Source of the DNA: Lachnospiraceae bacterium
Lineage (GTDB): Bacteria > Bacillota > Clostridia > Lachnospirales > Lachnospiraceae
Assembly: GCA_910575775.1 (NCBI GenBank)
Contig: CAJTEY010000025.1
Location: 1 to 64,000, forward strand
Reading direction: 5' to 3'
DNA length: 64,000 bases
The notes beneath the pieces are model-generated. The model saw nothing but the letters and a program-made list of their open reading frames with translations. It did no database searches and was not told where the DNA came from. The translations under genes and the position numbers were made by a program. Shown one piece after another: positions 1 to 8,568 of the stretch; the stretch's first letter is position 1; the number at the start of each line of letters is the position of its first letter.

Positions 1-121
1 TAGGCAGCACCGAAAAAGGGGTTGCTTAGACACCGCCTATAGGCGGTACCGAAAAATGCCCCGGAGGGGTTCATCCAAACCACCGGCAGAGCCGGTGGTC
101 AAGCCGTATGGCTGTGATTTG
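1..121. mobile_element. Probable right end of an IS200/IS605-type element (partial)
   Basis: This stretch has no reading frame but is packed with hairpins: ACCGCC-TATA-GGCGGT at 32-47, CCCC-GGA-GGGG at 59-69, ACCACCGGC-AGA-GCCGGTGGT at 79-99 and AGCC-GTAT-GGCT at 102-113. Serial hairpins ending abruptly at a gene interior resemble the right end of IS605-family elements, where the end also encodes the scaffold of the TnpB-associated guide RNA. Homology of the downstream protein to DUF285 repeats starts right at 124, and an in-frame TGA lies at 115-117. No transposase is visible because the window starts here, so the family assignment is inference. Confidence 0.4.
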
Positions 122-123
122 CC

Positions 124-3100
124 TTGACCAGTGTCAATATAGATAGCGCCGATACGAGCAATGTTACGAATATGTCCAACATGTTTTATGGGTGCAGCAG
201 CTTGGAAAGTCTGGATTTAAGCAGTTTTGATACAGGCAAAGTCACAAATATGAGATACATGTTTTATGATTGCAATGCTTTGAAGACGTTGGATGTAAGC
301 GGCTTCGATACCAGTAAGGTGACAGAGATGAGGTCGATGTTTGAAGGATGCGGCAGTCTGACCAGTCTGGATTTAAGCGGTTTTGATCTGATTGCCATGC
401 CGGATGACAAGTATGGCGAAGTTCTGGGCGGATGCAAAAAGATGGAAATGATTTTCACCCCGTATCATGTAACGGCGAATGCGAAGATCGGGCTTCCGAA
501 GGAAGCGGCGGGTGACAAATGGTATCGCAACGATAATCAGAAGGTGGTTTCGACATTGCCGGAGGGACTGGATCATAGCATCATGCTCACAAGAAATAAG
601 GTTACGGAAGCGGCAGCCCGCATTACGGCACGGAAAGCAAAGACAGCTTATACATGTGGCGAGACGATTACCGCGAACGACCTGACCGTGATGTATTATG
701 GAAATGACGGGAGCGTCAGAAAACTGACGCAGACGGACGGCTACACCACAAACGTATCCTCCCTTTCCACAGAGCAGCCGGGGGAAAAGAGTCTGGTCGT
801 CACTTACGAGAAGGATGGCACAAAACTGACGACGGAGATAATCCTGACAGTCACATACGGACTGAACGCCGACACTACCACCGTCACCCTCCCGGCGGAG
901 AGCGGGTATGACTACATCTACGACGGTACGGCAAAAGAGCCAAAGCCGCTTTCGGTATCCTATTTTCCTGAAAACGGCGGCATAACAGGAAGTCCGGTGC
1001 TGCTTGAGGAAGGCACGGACTATACTGTATCCTACAGAAGCAACACCAATGCCTATGAGCTGTCTGCAGCTTCTGATAAGGGTGCTGCTCCCGCTGTCAT
1101 CATAAAGGGGATTGGCAGCTACAGCGGCAGTGTCACAAAGGCTTTTACTATCCATAAAGCGGCGGCGCCTGCTGCGGCGGTAAAGAACGTCATCGCTGCC
1201 AGGTGTACACGGGCGCAGGCAGACAGGAAAATAGACCTGAAGGGCTGTTTTTCGGCATGCGGGAAGAAGACGGACTATGAGATTCTGAGCGTGGAGGATG
1301 AAAAGGGCATCTTTTCCCAACCATTTACGGCGTATATCGTGGATGGTGTCCTGACCTACAGCACCAGGGCGGCACGGGGAGGTGACAGGGCTTCCATAAA
1401 GATAAAGGTATCTTTCCAAAACTACGAGGACGCGGAGCTGACAGTGCATATTACCATGGCGGAACAGGATGCGGCGGTCATCTCCGGCATCACCATGGCG
1501 GAGCGCATGGTTTACAGCGGCATGCCCGTCTCCTACAGCGGAGAAGCGGTAGTGAAAGAGGAGAATGGCATAGATATCACGGAGAAAGTGTCTCTTACAT
1601 ATCATTACAGCGGTGTTATGGCGGACGGTACAGCCTATCCCGCGCCGGACGGTGACGCGTCGAAACCGCCGGTGGATGCAGGAAGTTACATATTAACCGT
1701 ATCGGTCAAAAATGACGATCGGGAGTATGTTGGAAGTGAGGAATACCCCTTCACAATCACGAAGGCTGCGGCGGTAGTGAGAGCGAAGGATGTCACCGTA
1801 CTGATGCATGCCGGCGGCGGCACGGTTCCCGTTGAACAGGATAAGGTGGGAGCACACACCTTCGGATATGAGGCAACGGGGCTGCTGAAGAAAGATGCTT
1901 TGAAAAAGGAACCGGCATACCGGGTGACGACGGACGAGGAAGGAAAAAATGCCGTTACCGAGCTCGACATTTCAAAAACGGGCATATACTACATCCATCT
2001 GTCTGGTGCGGATGCGGGGATGAACTATGAACTGGAATACAGACCTGGCGTCCTTACCGTGTCGGAAGAGCGGGTAGCCTATACCGTCACCTTCGACGGC
2101 ATGGGACACTGCGACGGTTTCAAAAAGAGAGCCATTGGGTCGGGCGCACTTTTAGAGCTTTCAGACAGTGAGCGGATGCCGGCGGCGAAAGAGCAGGGGT
2201 ATGTCTTTGCCGGCTGGTATCGCGACAGGACGTTTGCCAAAGGGAAAGAGTGGCGCTTTGATACGGATACGGTACAGTCTGACCTGACTTTGTACGCGTG
2301 CTGGCTGACAGCGGCGGCGGAAGACGGAAATGGTCTGAAGCTGTGTGTGCAGGAGATTCCGGATCTGGCCTATACGGGAAGCGCCCAGAAACCGGCAGTG
2401 ACCGTATATGACGGCGACGGCAGGACACTTTTGAAGGCAGGAAGAGATTATACCGTGAAATATGTTCGCAATACGGATGCGGTGGCGGTTGATGAGACCG
2501 GGCGTCCGACAGAGCTGGGCGGAACCGCAAGGGTTACGGATGCGGGAGAGGAAAACGAACAAATAACAGATGTTATAGGACATTTTAGTAAGGAATGTCC
2601 CTATGTGGTGATCACGGGGAAAGGAAACTATAAAGAGACGATTTACCGCAACTTTCTGATCCTGCCTGCCAGAATCGCGGCGGATGCGGACGGTGGAGTG
2701 GATGATACACCGCTTGCGGCAGGCTTTACCCTGAAATATACGCAGCAGCTCGTGGTGAATACTACAAAAGAGCAGAAGCCTTTCGGTTCCATGAAATACA
2801 GGAAGGGGATGAAGGCGGGGACAGATTTCACAGTGTCGATTGGAACGGATACGGTCGGAGCCTCCGATGCGTCAGGCAGCGACGTGCCTGCGGACTGGAA
2901 GGCGGAGGGGATGCCGGATGCGGGGAATCAGTATATCCTGCCTGCGATTCCCAGGGGTTACACCGGCACATTTATCCTGACTGTCACCGGAAAGGGCAAT
3001 TATACGGGCGTGATCAGAAAGAAACTGTATGTGGCTGAAAAGCAGAAGCTGATGAAGAACGCCTCCCTTACCCTTGGCAAAAACCAGAAATCATTTTCTT

Positions 3101-4629
3101 ATACGGGGGGAGAGATAGAGCTGACGCCCGGATACCATGACGCCACGGAGAAGAAATATTATAAAGTGACGGCGCCTGGCACGGTAAATACTGCGGCGGA
3201 GGAGAATGCAGACGAGATGTTCCTTGTGAAAGCAGGGAAGAACGGAAAGGCAGGAGGGGAAGGCCTGGTCTGGGGAAGGGACTACACCATAGACTACGCG
3301 GGCACGAACCGCGCGGCGGGTACGGCGACCATGACCCTTACGGGAATAAACGGGTACGTGGGTACGAAGAGCGTCACCTTCAAGATCACGGGCACGAAGT
3401 TTGCGGCAAATACCGTTGATATCAAGGTATATGACGGGGCGAAACCGAATGAGCCTCAGACAGACGTTTTCCGGGCATCCATGCCTTATACCGGGAAGGC
3501 TTTGACCCAGAACAAGGTGACGCTTAAGACGAAGGTGACAAAGGATAACTCGGTGGCGAAGGAGCTTACCTACGGCGAACATTACACCATCAACTATAAG
3601 AACAACATAAAAAAAGGCAATGCTACCATGACCTTTACGGCGAAGCCGGCATCCGGCTATACCGGCAGCTTTAAAAAGACCTTTAAGATTACGCCGCAGA
3701 CACTGGCAGGGGAGAGGCTGACAGTACAGACGAAGGAAGGAAACGGATTACAGACAGGAAATGAAGTGGAAGCAACCTACAAAAAGAACGGAGCGAAGCT
3801 TTCTTTTACAATCACGAATGAAGCGGGGACGGAGCTGCTTGAGGGTGTGGATTACACTGTGAAATATAAGAACAACAATGCGGTGACAGCGGCGCAGACA
3901 GAGGAGAATAAGAAACCTCTTATGACGGTCGTAGGAAAGGGCAATTATGCCGGGAAGGTGGAAGTGCCTTTTACCGTCGTGCAGGCATCCCTTGCGGAAG
4001 CACTCGATGAAGGGATTGTGCAGGTATCGTGTGCACAGGTGCAGAAGAAGGACGATATGAAGTTCAAGGACTTTAAGTTCCGGCTTGCGGAAGGGAAAAA
4101 GACGCTCGCAGCGGGTGAGGGGAAGGACTATATCATTGACGAGACCAAGTGCAGCCCTGAAAAGATGAAAGCCTACGCGGATGCGCTTGAAGCCGAAGGA
4201 GTACTGCCGGAGGAGCCTTCGGTGACGGTGAGGGGAAGAAATAATTATGGCGGCGAGAAGACCATAGCGCTCGGGAAATACATCTACGCGGAAAAGCTGA
4301 CTTCAGACTGCGTGCATGTGGTGATTTCCGAGGGAGCCGGGCAGAGTGAGTATACCGGCGGACAGGTCACGCCGGATATAACGGTTTACTATGGCGAGAA
4401 GGCGGCAGTCAGCGCGGCGAAGAAGGATAAGGTGAGGGACGAGGCGACTCTGACGGCAGAAAGCGGCATGTATAAGCTGAAGAAATTGGAGACTGGCGAT
4501 TATGCCGTAAGCTATGGCACGAACATGGCGGCGGGAAAGAATAAGGGAAGTGTGACGATCACCGGCGCAGGAAGATATGGCGGGAGTGTGACGGTGAAGT
4601 TTGAGATCGGGAAGAAGTCGATCTGCTAA
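124..4629 (+). CDS. BspA-like (DUF285) multi-repeat surface protein, 5'-truncated
   Basis: About 1500 residues. Residues 1-95 carry three BspA/DUF285-type repeats of about 24 residues (TSNVTNMSNMFYGC and LDLSSFDT motifs). After that come about eight Ig-like repeats built on DYTVxYxNN followed by GxGNYxGxVxxxFxI, with one InlB-type (Listeria-Bacteroides) repeat around residues 650-720, recognisable by FAGWYRD and LTLYACW. Such proteins are secreted adhesins or host-binding proteins. There is no signal peptide: the frame opens at a TTG just after a stop codon and has no ribosome site, so the true N-terminus is lost. The C-terminus ends in EIGKKSIC with no LPXTG sorting signal or visible anchor. 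It is probably not secreted in this state. The family assignment is firm; calling it a disrupted gene is inference. Confidence 0.75.
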   Translation: MTSVNIDSADTSNVTNMSNMFYGCSSLESLDLSSFDTGKVTNMRYMFYDCNALKTLDVSGFDTSKVTEMRSMFEGCGSLTSLDLSGFDLIAMPDDKYGEVLGGCKKMEMIFTPYHVTANAKIGLPKEAAGDKWYRNDNQKVVSTLPEGLDHSIMLTRNKVTEAAARITARKAKTAYTCGETITANDLTVMYYGNDGSVRKLTQTDGYTTNVSSLSTEQPGEKSLVVTYEKDGTKLTTEIILTVTYGLNADTTTVTLPAESGYDYIYDGTAKEPKPLSVSYFPENGGITGSPVLLEEGTDYTVSYRSNTNAYELSAASDKGAAPAVIIKGIGSYSGSVTKAFTIHKAAAPAAAVKNVIAARCTRAQADRKIDLKGCFSACGKKTDYEILSVEDEKGIFSQPFTAYIVDGVLTYSTRAARGGDRASIKIKVSFQNYEDAELTVHITMAEQDAAVISGITMAERMVYSGMPVSYSGEAVVKEENGIDITEKVSLTYHYSGVMADGTAYPAPDGDASKPPVDAGSYILTVSVKNDDREYVGSEEYPFTITKAAAVVRAKDVTVLMHAGGGTVPVEQDKVGAHTFGYEATGLLKKDALKKEPAYRVTTDEEGKNAVTELDISKTGIYYIHLSGADAGMNYELEYRPGVLTVSEERVAYTVTFDGMGHCDGFKKRAIGSGALLELSDSERMPAAKEQGYVFAGWYRDRTFAKGKEWRFDTDTVQSDLTLYACWLTAAAEDGNGLKLCVQEIPDLAYTGSAQKPAVTVYDGDGRTLLKAGRDYTVKYVRNTDAVAVDETGRPTELGGTARVTDAGEENEQITDVIGHFSKECPYVVITGKGNYKETIYRNFLILPARIAADADGGVDDTPLAAGFTLKYTQQLVVNTTKEQKPFGSMKYRKGMKAGTDFTVSIGTDTVGASDASGSDVPADWKAEGMPDAGNQYILPAIPRGYTGTFILTVTGKGNYTGVIRKKLYVAEKQKLMKNASLTLGKNQKSFSYTGGEIELTPGYHDATEKKYYKVTAPGTVNTAAEENADEMFLVKAGKNGKAGGEGLVWGRDYTIDYAGTNRAAGTATMTLTGINGYVGTKSVTFKITGTKFAANTVDIKVYDGAKPNEPQTDVFRASMPYTGKALTQNKVTLKTKVTKDNSVAKELTYGEHYTINYKNNIKKGNATMTFTAKPASGYTGSFKKTFKITPQTLAGERLTVQTKEGNGLQTGNEVEATYKKNGAKLSFTITNEAGTELLEGVDYTVKYKNNNAVTAAQTEENKKPLMTVVGKGNYAGKVEVPFTVVQASLAEALDEGIVQVSCAQVQKKDDMKFKDFKFRLAEGKKTLAAGEGKDYIIDETKCSPEKMKAYADALEAEGVLPEEPSVTVRGRNNYGGEKTIALGKYIYAEKLTSDCVHVVISEGAGQSEYTGGQVTPDITVYYGEKAAVSAAKKDKVRDEATLTAESGMYKLKKLETGDYAVSYGTNMAAGKNKGSVTITGAGRYGGSVTVKFEIGKKSIC

Positions 4630-4651
4630 ATCAAGATTATGATCGTAACAG

Positions 4652-4692
4652 GAAGAAACAGCCGGGGAAATGCAAGGCTGTTTCTTCTTCTA
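4652..4692 (+). terminator. Rho-independent terminator after the surface protein
   Basis: A 12-bp perfect stem, GAAGAAACAGCC (4652-4663) with GGCTGTTTCTTC (4676-4687), closes a 12-nt loop. The T-run after it is broken (TTCTATAAT), so efficiency is uncertain. Confidence 0.65.
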
Positions 4693-4695
4693 TAA

Positions 4696-4724
4696 TTGAC
4701 TTTAACGAGTAAAAGTGTTAAAGT
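4696..4724 (+). promoter_or_regulatory. Candidate promoter of the aryl-acid module
   Basis: TTGACT at 4696-4701 and TAAAGT at 4719-4724 are spaced by 17 nt, about 40 nt upstream of the thioesterase start. The -10 is a weak match to the vegetative consensus. Confidence 0.45.
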
Positions 4725-4763
4725 GATGAATGTAGTTTTTTGTTTTTTTGAAAGGGGAGGGCT

Positions 4764-5162
4764 ATGTCAAAACTGGAAGAGATTCGGGAGCGGTTTCAAA
4801 ACGACCGTTTTGCAACGGATGCGGCGGGAATTGTGATCGATTCCGCTGAACCTGGAAAGGCGGTCTGTTCGCTGCATTTGGAGCTGCGTCACATGAACGC
4901 AAACAAGGTGCCCATGGGAGGGGCTATTTTTACGCTGGCGGATTTTGCCTGTGCGGTGGCGGCTAATGGGTATTCGGAAAAGATGACGGTCAGCCAGAAT
5001 GCGTCTATCACTTTTTGCGCGCCGGCAAGGGGAGTGCGCTTGGTCGCGGAGGCGTCCTGCTTAAGAAGCGGGCGTACCACTGCGCTTTTGACGGTGGATA
5101 TCCGGGATGAGCTGGACACGTATGTAGCCCATGCCACGGTGAATGCTTATGTGGTTGGTTAG
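4764..5162 (+). CDS. PaaI-family hotdog thioesterase
   Basis: A 132-residue single hotdog-fold protein, the normal size for PaaI/YbgC-type acyl-CoA thioesterases, which hydrolyse aryl- or acyl-CoA to free acid and CoA. The central helix region reads VPMGGAIFTLADFACAV, matching the usual HGG..TLAD signature except that the His is replaced by Met; the Asp of LAD, the usual catalytic carboxylate, is kept. The ATG follows GGGGAGG by 6 nt. It is the first gene of a run that continues with an acyl-CoA synthetase, a symporter and iorAB, so an arylacetyl-CoA substrate is plausible but inferred. Confidence 0.8.
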   Translation: MSKLEEIRERFQNDRFATDAAGIVIDSAEPGKAVCSLHLELRHMNANKVPMGGAIFTLADFACAVAANGYSEKMTVSQNASITFCAPARGVRLVAEASCLRSGRTTALLTVDIRDELDTYVAHATVNAYVVG

Positions 5163-5228
5163 CGTGAGAAACTTCTAATCACTCACAGCAGAGGCTGTTG
5201 GAAGATACAGAGAAGGAGGAACTATATA

Positions 5229-6866
5229 ATGGTAATCACGGAGTTTTTGGAGCGCAACGCCAGACTTTACGGCTCGGATCCGGCGCTTGTGGAACTGAAC
5301 CCCTCCCAGGAGCGGGACAGTGCAGTGACCTGGCGGGAGGCGAGTCTGATTGAGAGTGCGGGAAACGGCGCGCCTTATCGGAGAGAATTAAGCTGGGCGG
5401 ATTTTGACAGACGCGCCAACCGCTTTGCCAATCTGCTGTTAAGCAGGGGGCTTGCGCGGGAGACGAAGGTTGGCATTCTGATGATGAACTGTCTGGAATG
5501 GCTGCCGGTCTATTTCGGCATTCTGAAGGCAGGCGGTGTGGCTGTGCCTTTGAATTTCCGCTATTCTGCGGAGGAAATCAAGTATTGTCTGGAACTTGCA
5601 GATGTGGAAGTTCTGATTTTCGGCCCGGAGTTTATCGAGCGTATGGACAGCATTGCGGATGACCTGCCGGGCGTGGGGATGATGTTTTTCCCGGGAACAG
5701 GCGGGCCGGATTACACGGAGGACTGCCTGAAACTGATGGGCTTTTGTTCTTCCAGCGCACCGCCGGTGGCGCTGTGTGAGGAGGACAATGCGGCAATTTA
5801 TTTCTCATCGGGAACAACGGGCTTTCCGAAAGCGATCCTGCATAACCACCGGGCGCTTCGATCCTCCTGTGAGACGGAGCAGAACCATCACGGGCAGACG
5901 AAGGAGGACGTGTTCTTATGCATTCCGCCCCTTTACCACACAGGAGCGAAAATGCACTGGTTCGGATCCCTGCTCACGGCAGGTAAGGCAGTGCTTCTGC
6001 GCGGTGTGAAGCCGGAGTGGATTCTCCGGGCAGTGACGGAGGAACAATGTACCATCGTGTGGCTGCTGGTGCCCTGGGCCCAGGATCTGCTGGATGCCAT
6101 TGACTCCGGGCAGGTGGACATGGCGCATTATCTGCTGGAACAGTGGCGGCTTATGCATATCGGGGCGCAGCCGGTTCCGCCCAGTCTGATCCAACGCTGG
6201 AAAAAGCATTTTCCCCACCACCAGTACGATACCAATTACGGCCTGAGCGAGTCCATAGGTCCCGGATGTGTACATCTGGGTGTGGAGAACATACATAAGG
6301 TGGGAGCCATCGGGAAACCGGGTTATCACTGGGAGGCAAAGATTGTGGATGAGCAGGGAAGAGAAGTTTTCAGCGGTGAAGTGGGAGAGCTGATTGTTCA
6401 CGGTCCCGGTGTTATGCTCTGCTATTATAAGAATCCTGAGGCGACTGAGGAAATCCTAAAGGATGGCTGGCTGTATACGGGAGATATGGCCCGCATGGAC
6501 GAGGACGGCTTTATCTATCTTGTGGACCGCAAGAAGGATGTCATCATTTCCGGCGGAGAAAATCTCTATCCGGTGCAGATCGAGGATTTCCTGCGCAGAA
6601 ACGATAAGATTAAGGATGTGGCGGTGATCGGTCTGCCGGATCTGAGGCTTGGTGAAATTGCGGCGGCCATCATTGAGCTCAAGGAGGGTGAAAGCAGTAC
6701 GGAAGAAGAGATTGAGACATTCTGCAAGGAGCTGCCCCGATACAAACGGCCCAGAACGGTCATTTTTGATAAGGTGCCCAGAAACCCCACTGGCAAGATC
6801 GAGAAGCCGGTGCTCAGAGAACGGTACTGCCACGGCAGTCTTGTGGAGGCACAGATCAGAAACTAG
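5229..6866 (+). CDS. AMP-forming acyl-CoA synthetase (class I adenylate-forming)
   Basis: A 545-residue ANL-superfamily ligase that activates a carboxylic acid as acyl-AMP and then acyl-CoA. Visible motifs in order: the phosphate-binding loop IYFSSGTTGFPKA (about residue 190), YGLSES (A5, about 340), GWLYTGD (A7, about 412), the hinge DRKKDVIISGGENLYP (about 428-445), and NPTGKIEK with the catalytic A10 lysine (about 520). It starts at ATG 5229 after AGAAGGAGG. Substrate cannot be read from the sequence; its place beside iorAB and paaK suggests aryl acids such as phenylacetate or indoleacetate. The gap to the thioesterase (66 nt) contains a degenerate copy of the hairpin element found after several genes here. 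Confidence 0.85.
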   Translation: MVITEFLERNARLYGSDPALVELNPSQERDSAVTWREASLIESAGNGAPYRRELSWADFDRRANRFANLLLSRGLARETKVGILMMNCLEWLPVYFGILKAGGVAVPLNFRYSAEEIKYCLELADVEVLIFGPEFIERMDSIADDLPGVGMMFFPGTGGPDYTEDCLKLMGFCSSSAPPVALCEEDNAAIYFSSGTTGFPKAILHNHRALRSSCETEQNHHGQTKEDVFLCIPPLYHTGAKMHWFGSLLTAGKAVLLRGVKPEWILRAVTEEQCTIVWLLVPWAQDLLDAIDSGQVDMAHYLLEQWRLMHIGAQPVPPSLIQRWKKHFPHHQYDTNYGLSESIGPGCVHLGVENIHKVGAIGKPGYHWEAKIVDEQGREVFSGEVGELIVHGPGVMLCYYKNPEATEEILKDGWLYTGDMARMDEDGFIYLVDRKKDVIISGGENLYPVQIEDFLRRNDKIKDVAVIGLPDLRLGEIAAAIIELKEGESSTEEEIETFCKELPRYKRPRTVIFDKVPRNPTGKIEKPVLRERYCHGSLVEAQIRN

Positions 6867-6903
6867 ATATTCTGTAGAAACACGGTAAAGGAGAACACTT
6901 AAG

Positions 6904-8448
6904 ATGGATTTGATGATTAAAGTAGTCATGCTTGTTATTTTCTTTGGAGTAATGATCGGCATCGGCCTTTACTGCCGCAAACATGCCACCGACGTGAACG
7001 GGTTTGTGCTCGGCGGCAGAAACGTGGGGCCGTGGCTGACGGCATTCGCCTACGGAACCAGCTATTTTTCTGCGGTGGTTTTTGTGGGATATGCAGGACA
7101 GTTTGGCTGGAAGTACGGCATTGCAGCGACCTGGGCCGGGCTTGGAAATGCCTTTATCGGCTCGCTCCTTGCATGGGCGGTGCTTGGACGCCGTACCCGC
7201 ATTATGACGCAGCACCTGAACAGTGCGACCATGCCGGAATTTTTCGGGGAGCGGTTTGAGAGCAAGCCTTTAAAGCTGGCGGCTTCGGCCATCATTTTCA
7301 TCTTTCTGATTCCTTATACAGCCAGCCTTTACAACGGTTTGAGCCGGCTGTTTGGCATGGCGTTTGACATTGACTACAGCGTATGCGTGGTTGTAATGGC
7401 GGTGCTCACAGGAATTTATGTCATTGCGGGCGGCTATATGGCGACTGCCATCAATGACTTTATTCAGGGCATCATTATGATTTTTGGAATTGTGGCTGTT
7501 ATTTTGGCGGTGCTCCACAGCCAGGGCGGGTTCCTTGCGGCGCTCGATAAGCTGTCCGCAGTGAGCGATGAGACGGTTTCCGCTTCGCCCGGAGTGTTTA
7601 ATTCCTTCTTCGGGCCGGATCCGGCAGGACTTCTGGGCGTGGTCATTCTCACCAGCCTTGGTACCTGGGGACTGCCGCAGATGGTGCAGAAGTTTTATGC
7701 CATCAAGAGCGAGAGCGCAATCAACAAGGGCATGGTGATTTCCACGGTCTTTGCGACGATTGTCTCCGGCGGCTGTTATTTTCTCGGCGGTTTCGGCCGT
7801 CTGTTTGGCGACAAGATCGACATTGCGGCGAATGGATATGATTCTGTGGTGCCGACCATGCTTTCCGGTCTTCCCACGATCCTGATTGCGGTGGTGGTGA
7901 TTCTGGTGCTTTCCGCTTCCATGTCCACCCTGTCTTCCCTTGTTCTGGCATCAAGCTCTACCTTGACGTTGGACTTCATTAAAGGTAATATATTGAAAGA
8001 GATGGATGAGAAAAAACAGGTCAGATGGATGCGGGGGCTTCTGGTAGTGTTTATTGTGATTTCCGTGATACTGGCACTGATCCAGTACCGCTCCAACGTC
8101 ACTTTTATCGCACAGCTCATGGGTGTGAGCTGGGGTGCGCTTGCCGGTGCTTTTCTGGCTCCTTTCCTCTATGGCTTATACTGGAAACGGACAACTAAGG
8201 CGGCATGCTGGGTGAGTTTTCTGTTTTCCACAATCGTGATGCTTGCGAACATTTTCTTTCGCCAGTCGTTCCCTGCTTACTTACAGTCCCCGATCAATGC
8301 CGGTGCATTCTGTATGCTGGCCGGACTAGTGATTGTGCCTGTGGTGAGTGTGGTGACGAAAGCGCCTGGGGAGAAAAAGCTGAAAGAAGTATTCGCCTGC
8401 TATGATAAGAAAGTGACGGTTTCCGTGAAAGATTCCATCGGAGATTAG
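6904..8448 (+). CDS. Sodium:solute symporter (SSS family)
   Basis: A 514-residue polytopic membrane protein with about 13 hydrophobic segments. The N-terminal GLYCRKHATDVNGFVLGGR followed by GPWLTAFAYGTSYFSAVVFVG is the standard first part of solute:sodium symporters (PutP/PanF type), which use the sodium gradient to import small carboxylates, amino acids or sugars. Start ATG 6904 follows GGAG by about 10 nt. It sits 37 nt after the acyl-CoA synthetase and before iorA, so a role in moving aryl acids or aromatic amino acids is a reasonable guess; the substrate is not determined by anything visible. Confidence 0.85.
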   Translation: MDLMIKVVMLVIFFGVMIGIGLYCRKHATDVNGFVLGGRNVGPWLTAFAYGTSYFSAVVFVGYAGQFGWKYGIAATWAGLGNAFIGSLLAWAVLGRRTRIMTQHLNSATMPEFFGERFESKPLKLAASAIIFIFLIPYTASLYNGLSRLFGMAFDIDYSVCVVVMAVLTGIYVIAGGYMATAINDFIQGIIMIFGIVAVILAVLHSQGGFLAALDKLSAVSDETVSASPGVFNSFFGPDPAGLLGVVILTSLGTWGLPQMVQKFYAIKSESAINKGMVISTVFATIVSGGCYFLGGFGRLFGDKIDIAANGYDSVVPTMLSGLPTILIAVVVILVLSASMSTLSSLVLASSSTLTLDFIKGNILKEMDEKKQVRWMRGLLVVFIVISVILALIQYRSNVTFIAQLMGVSWGALAGAFLAPFLYGLYWKRTTKAACWVSFLFSTIVMLANIFFRQSFPAYLQSPINAGAFCMLAGLVIVPVVSVVTKAPGEKKLKEVFACYDKKVTVSVKDSIGD

Positions 8449-8542
8449 CTCGAAAAGAACTTCTAAAGACGTCCCGCCATTGGACGGGACGCCAAGAAGT
8501 TCTATCGTTTCGAGCGAGAGAATGCAAAATACGGCATTCTCC
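8448..8542. repeat. Dispersed intergenic hairpin element, family 1, copy A
   Basis: Begins at the last base of the symporter stop codon. Outer arms GCTCGAAAAGAACTTCT (8448-8464) and AAGAAGTTCT plus TTTCGAGC (8494-8515) enclose the hairpin CGTCCCGCC/GACGGGACG; a second hairpin GAGAATGC (8517-8524)/GCATTCTC (8534-8541) follows. Related sequences lie at 10294-10404 and, degenerate, at 28331-28401 and 5162-5200. Confidence 0.75.
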
Positions 8543-8568
8543 GTAACTGAAGAAGGGTGGTTAATTTG

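Noticed and set aside
373..1605. 410-codon minus-strand frame in the surface protein gene
   Set aside because: Cys/Arg/His-rich shadow of the repeat protein; no motif or start signal.
4560..4629. Cell-wall sorting signal at the end of the surface protein
   Set aside because: The C-terminus ends EIGKKSIC without LPXTG, hydrophobic stretch or basic tail.
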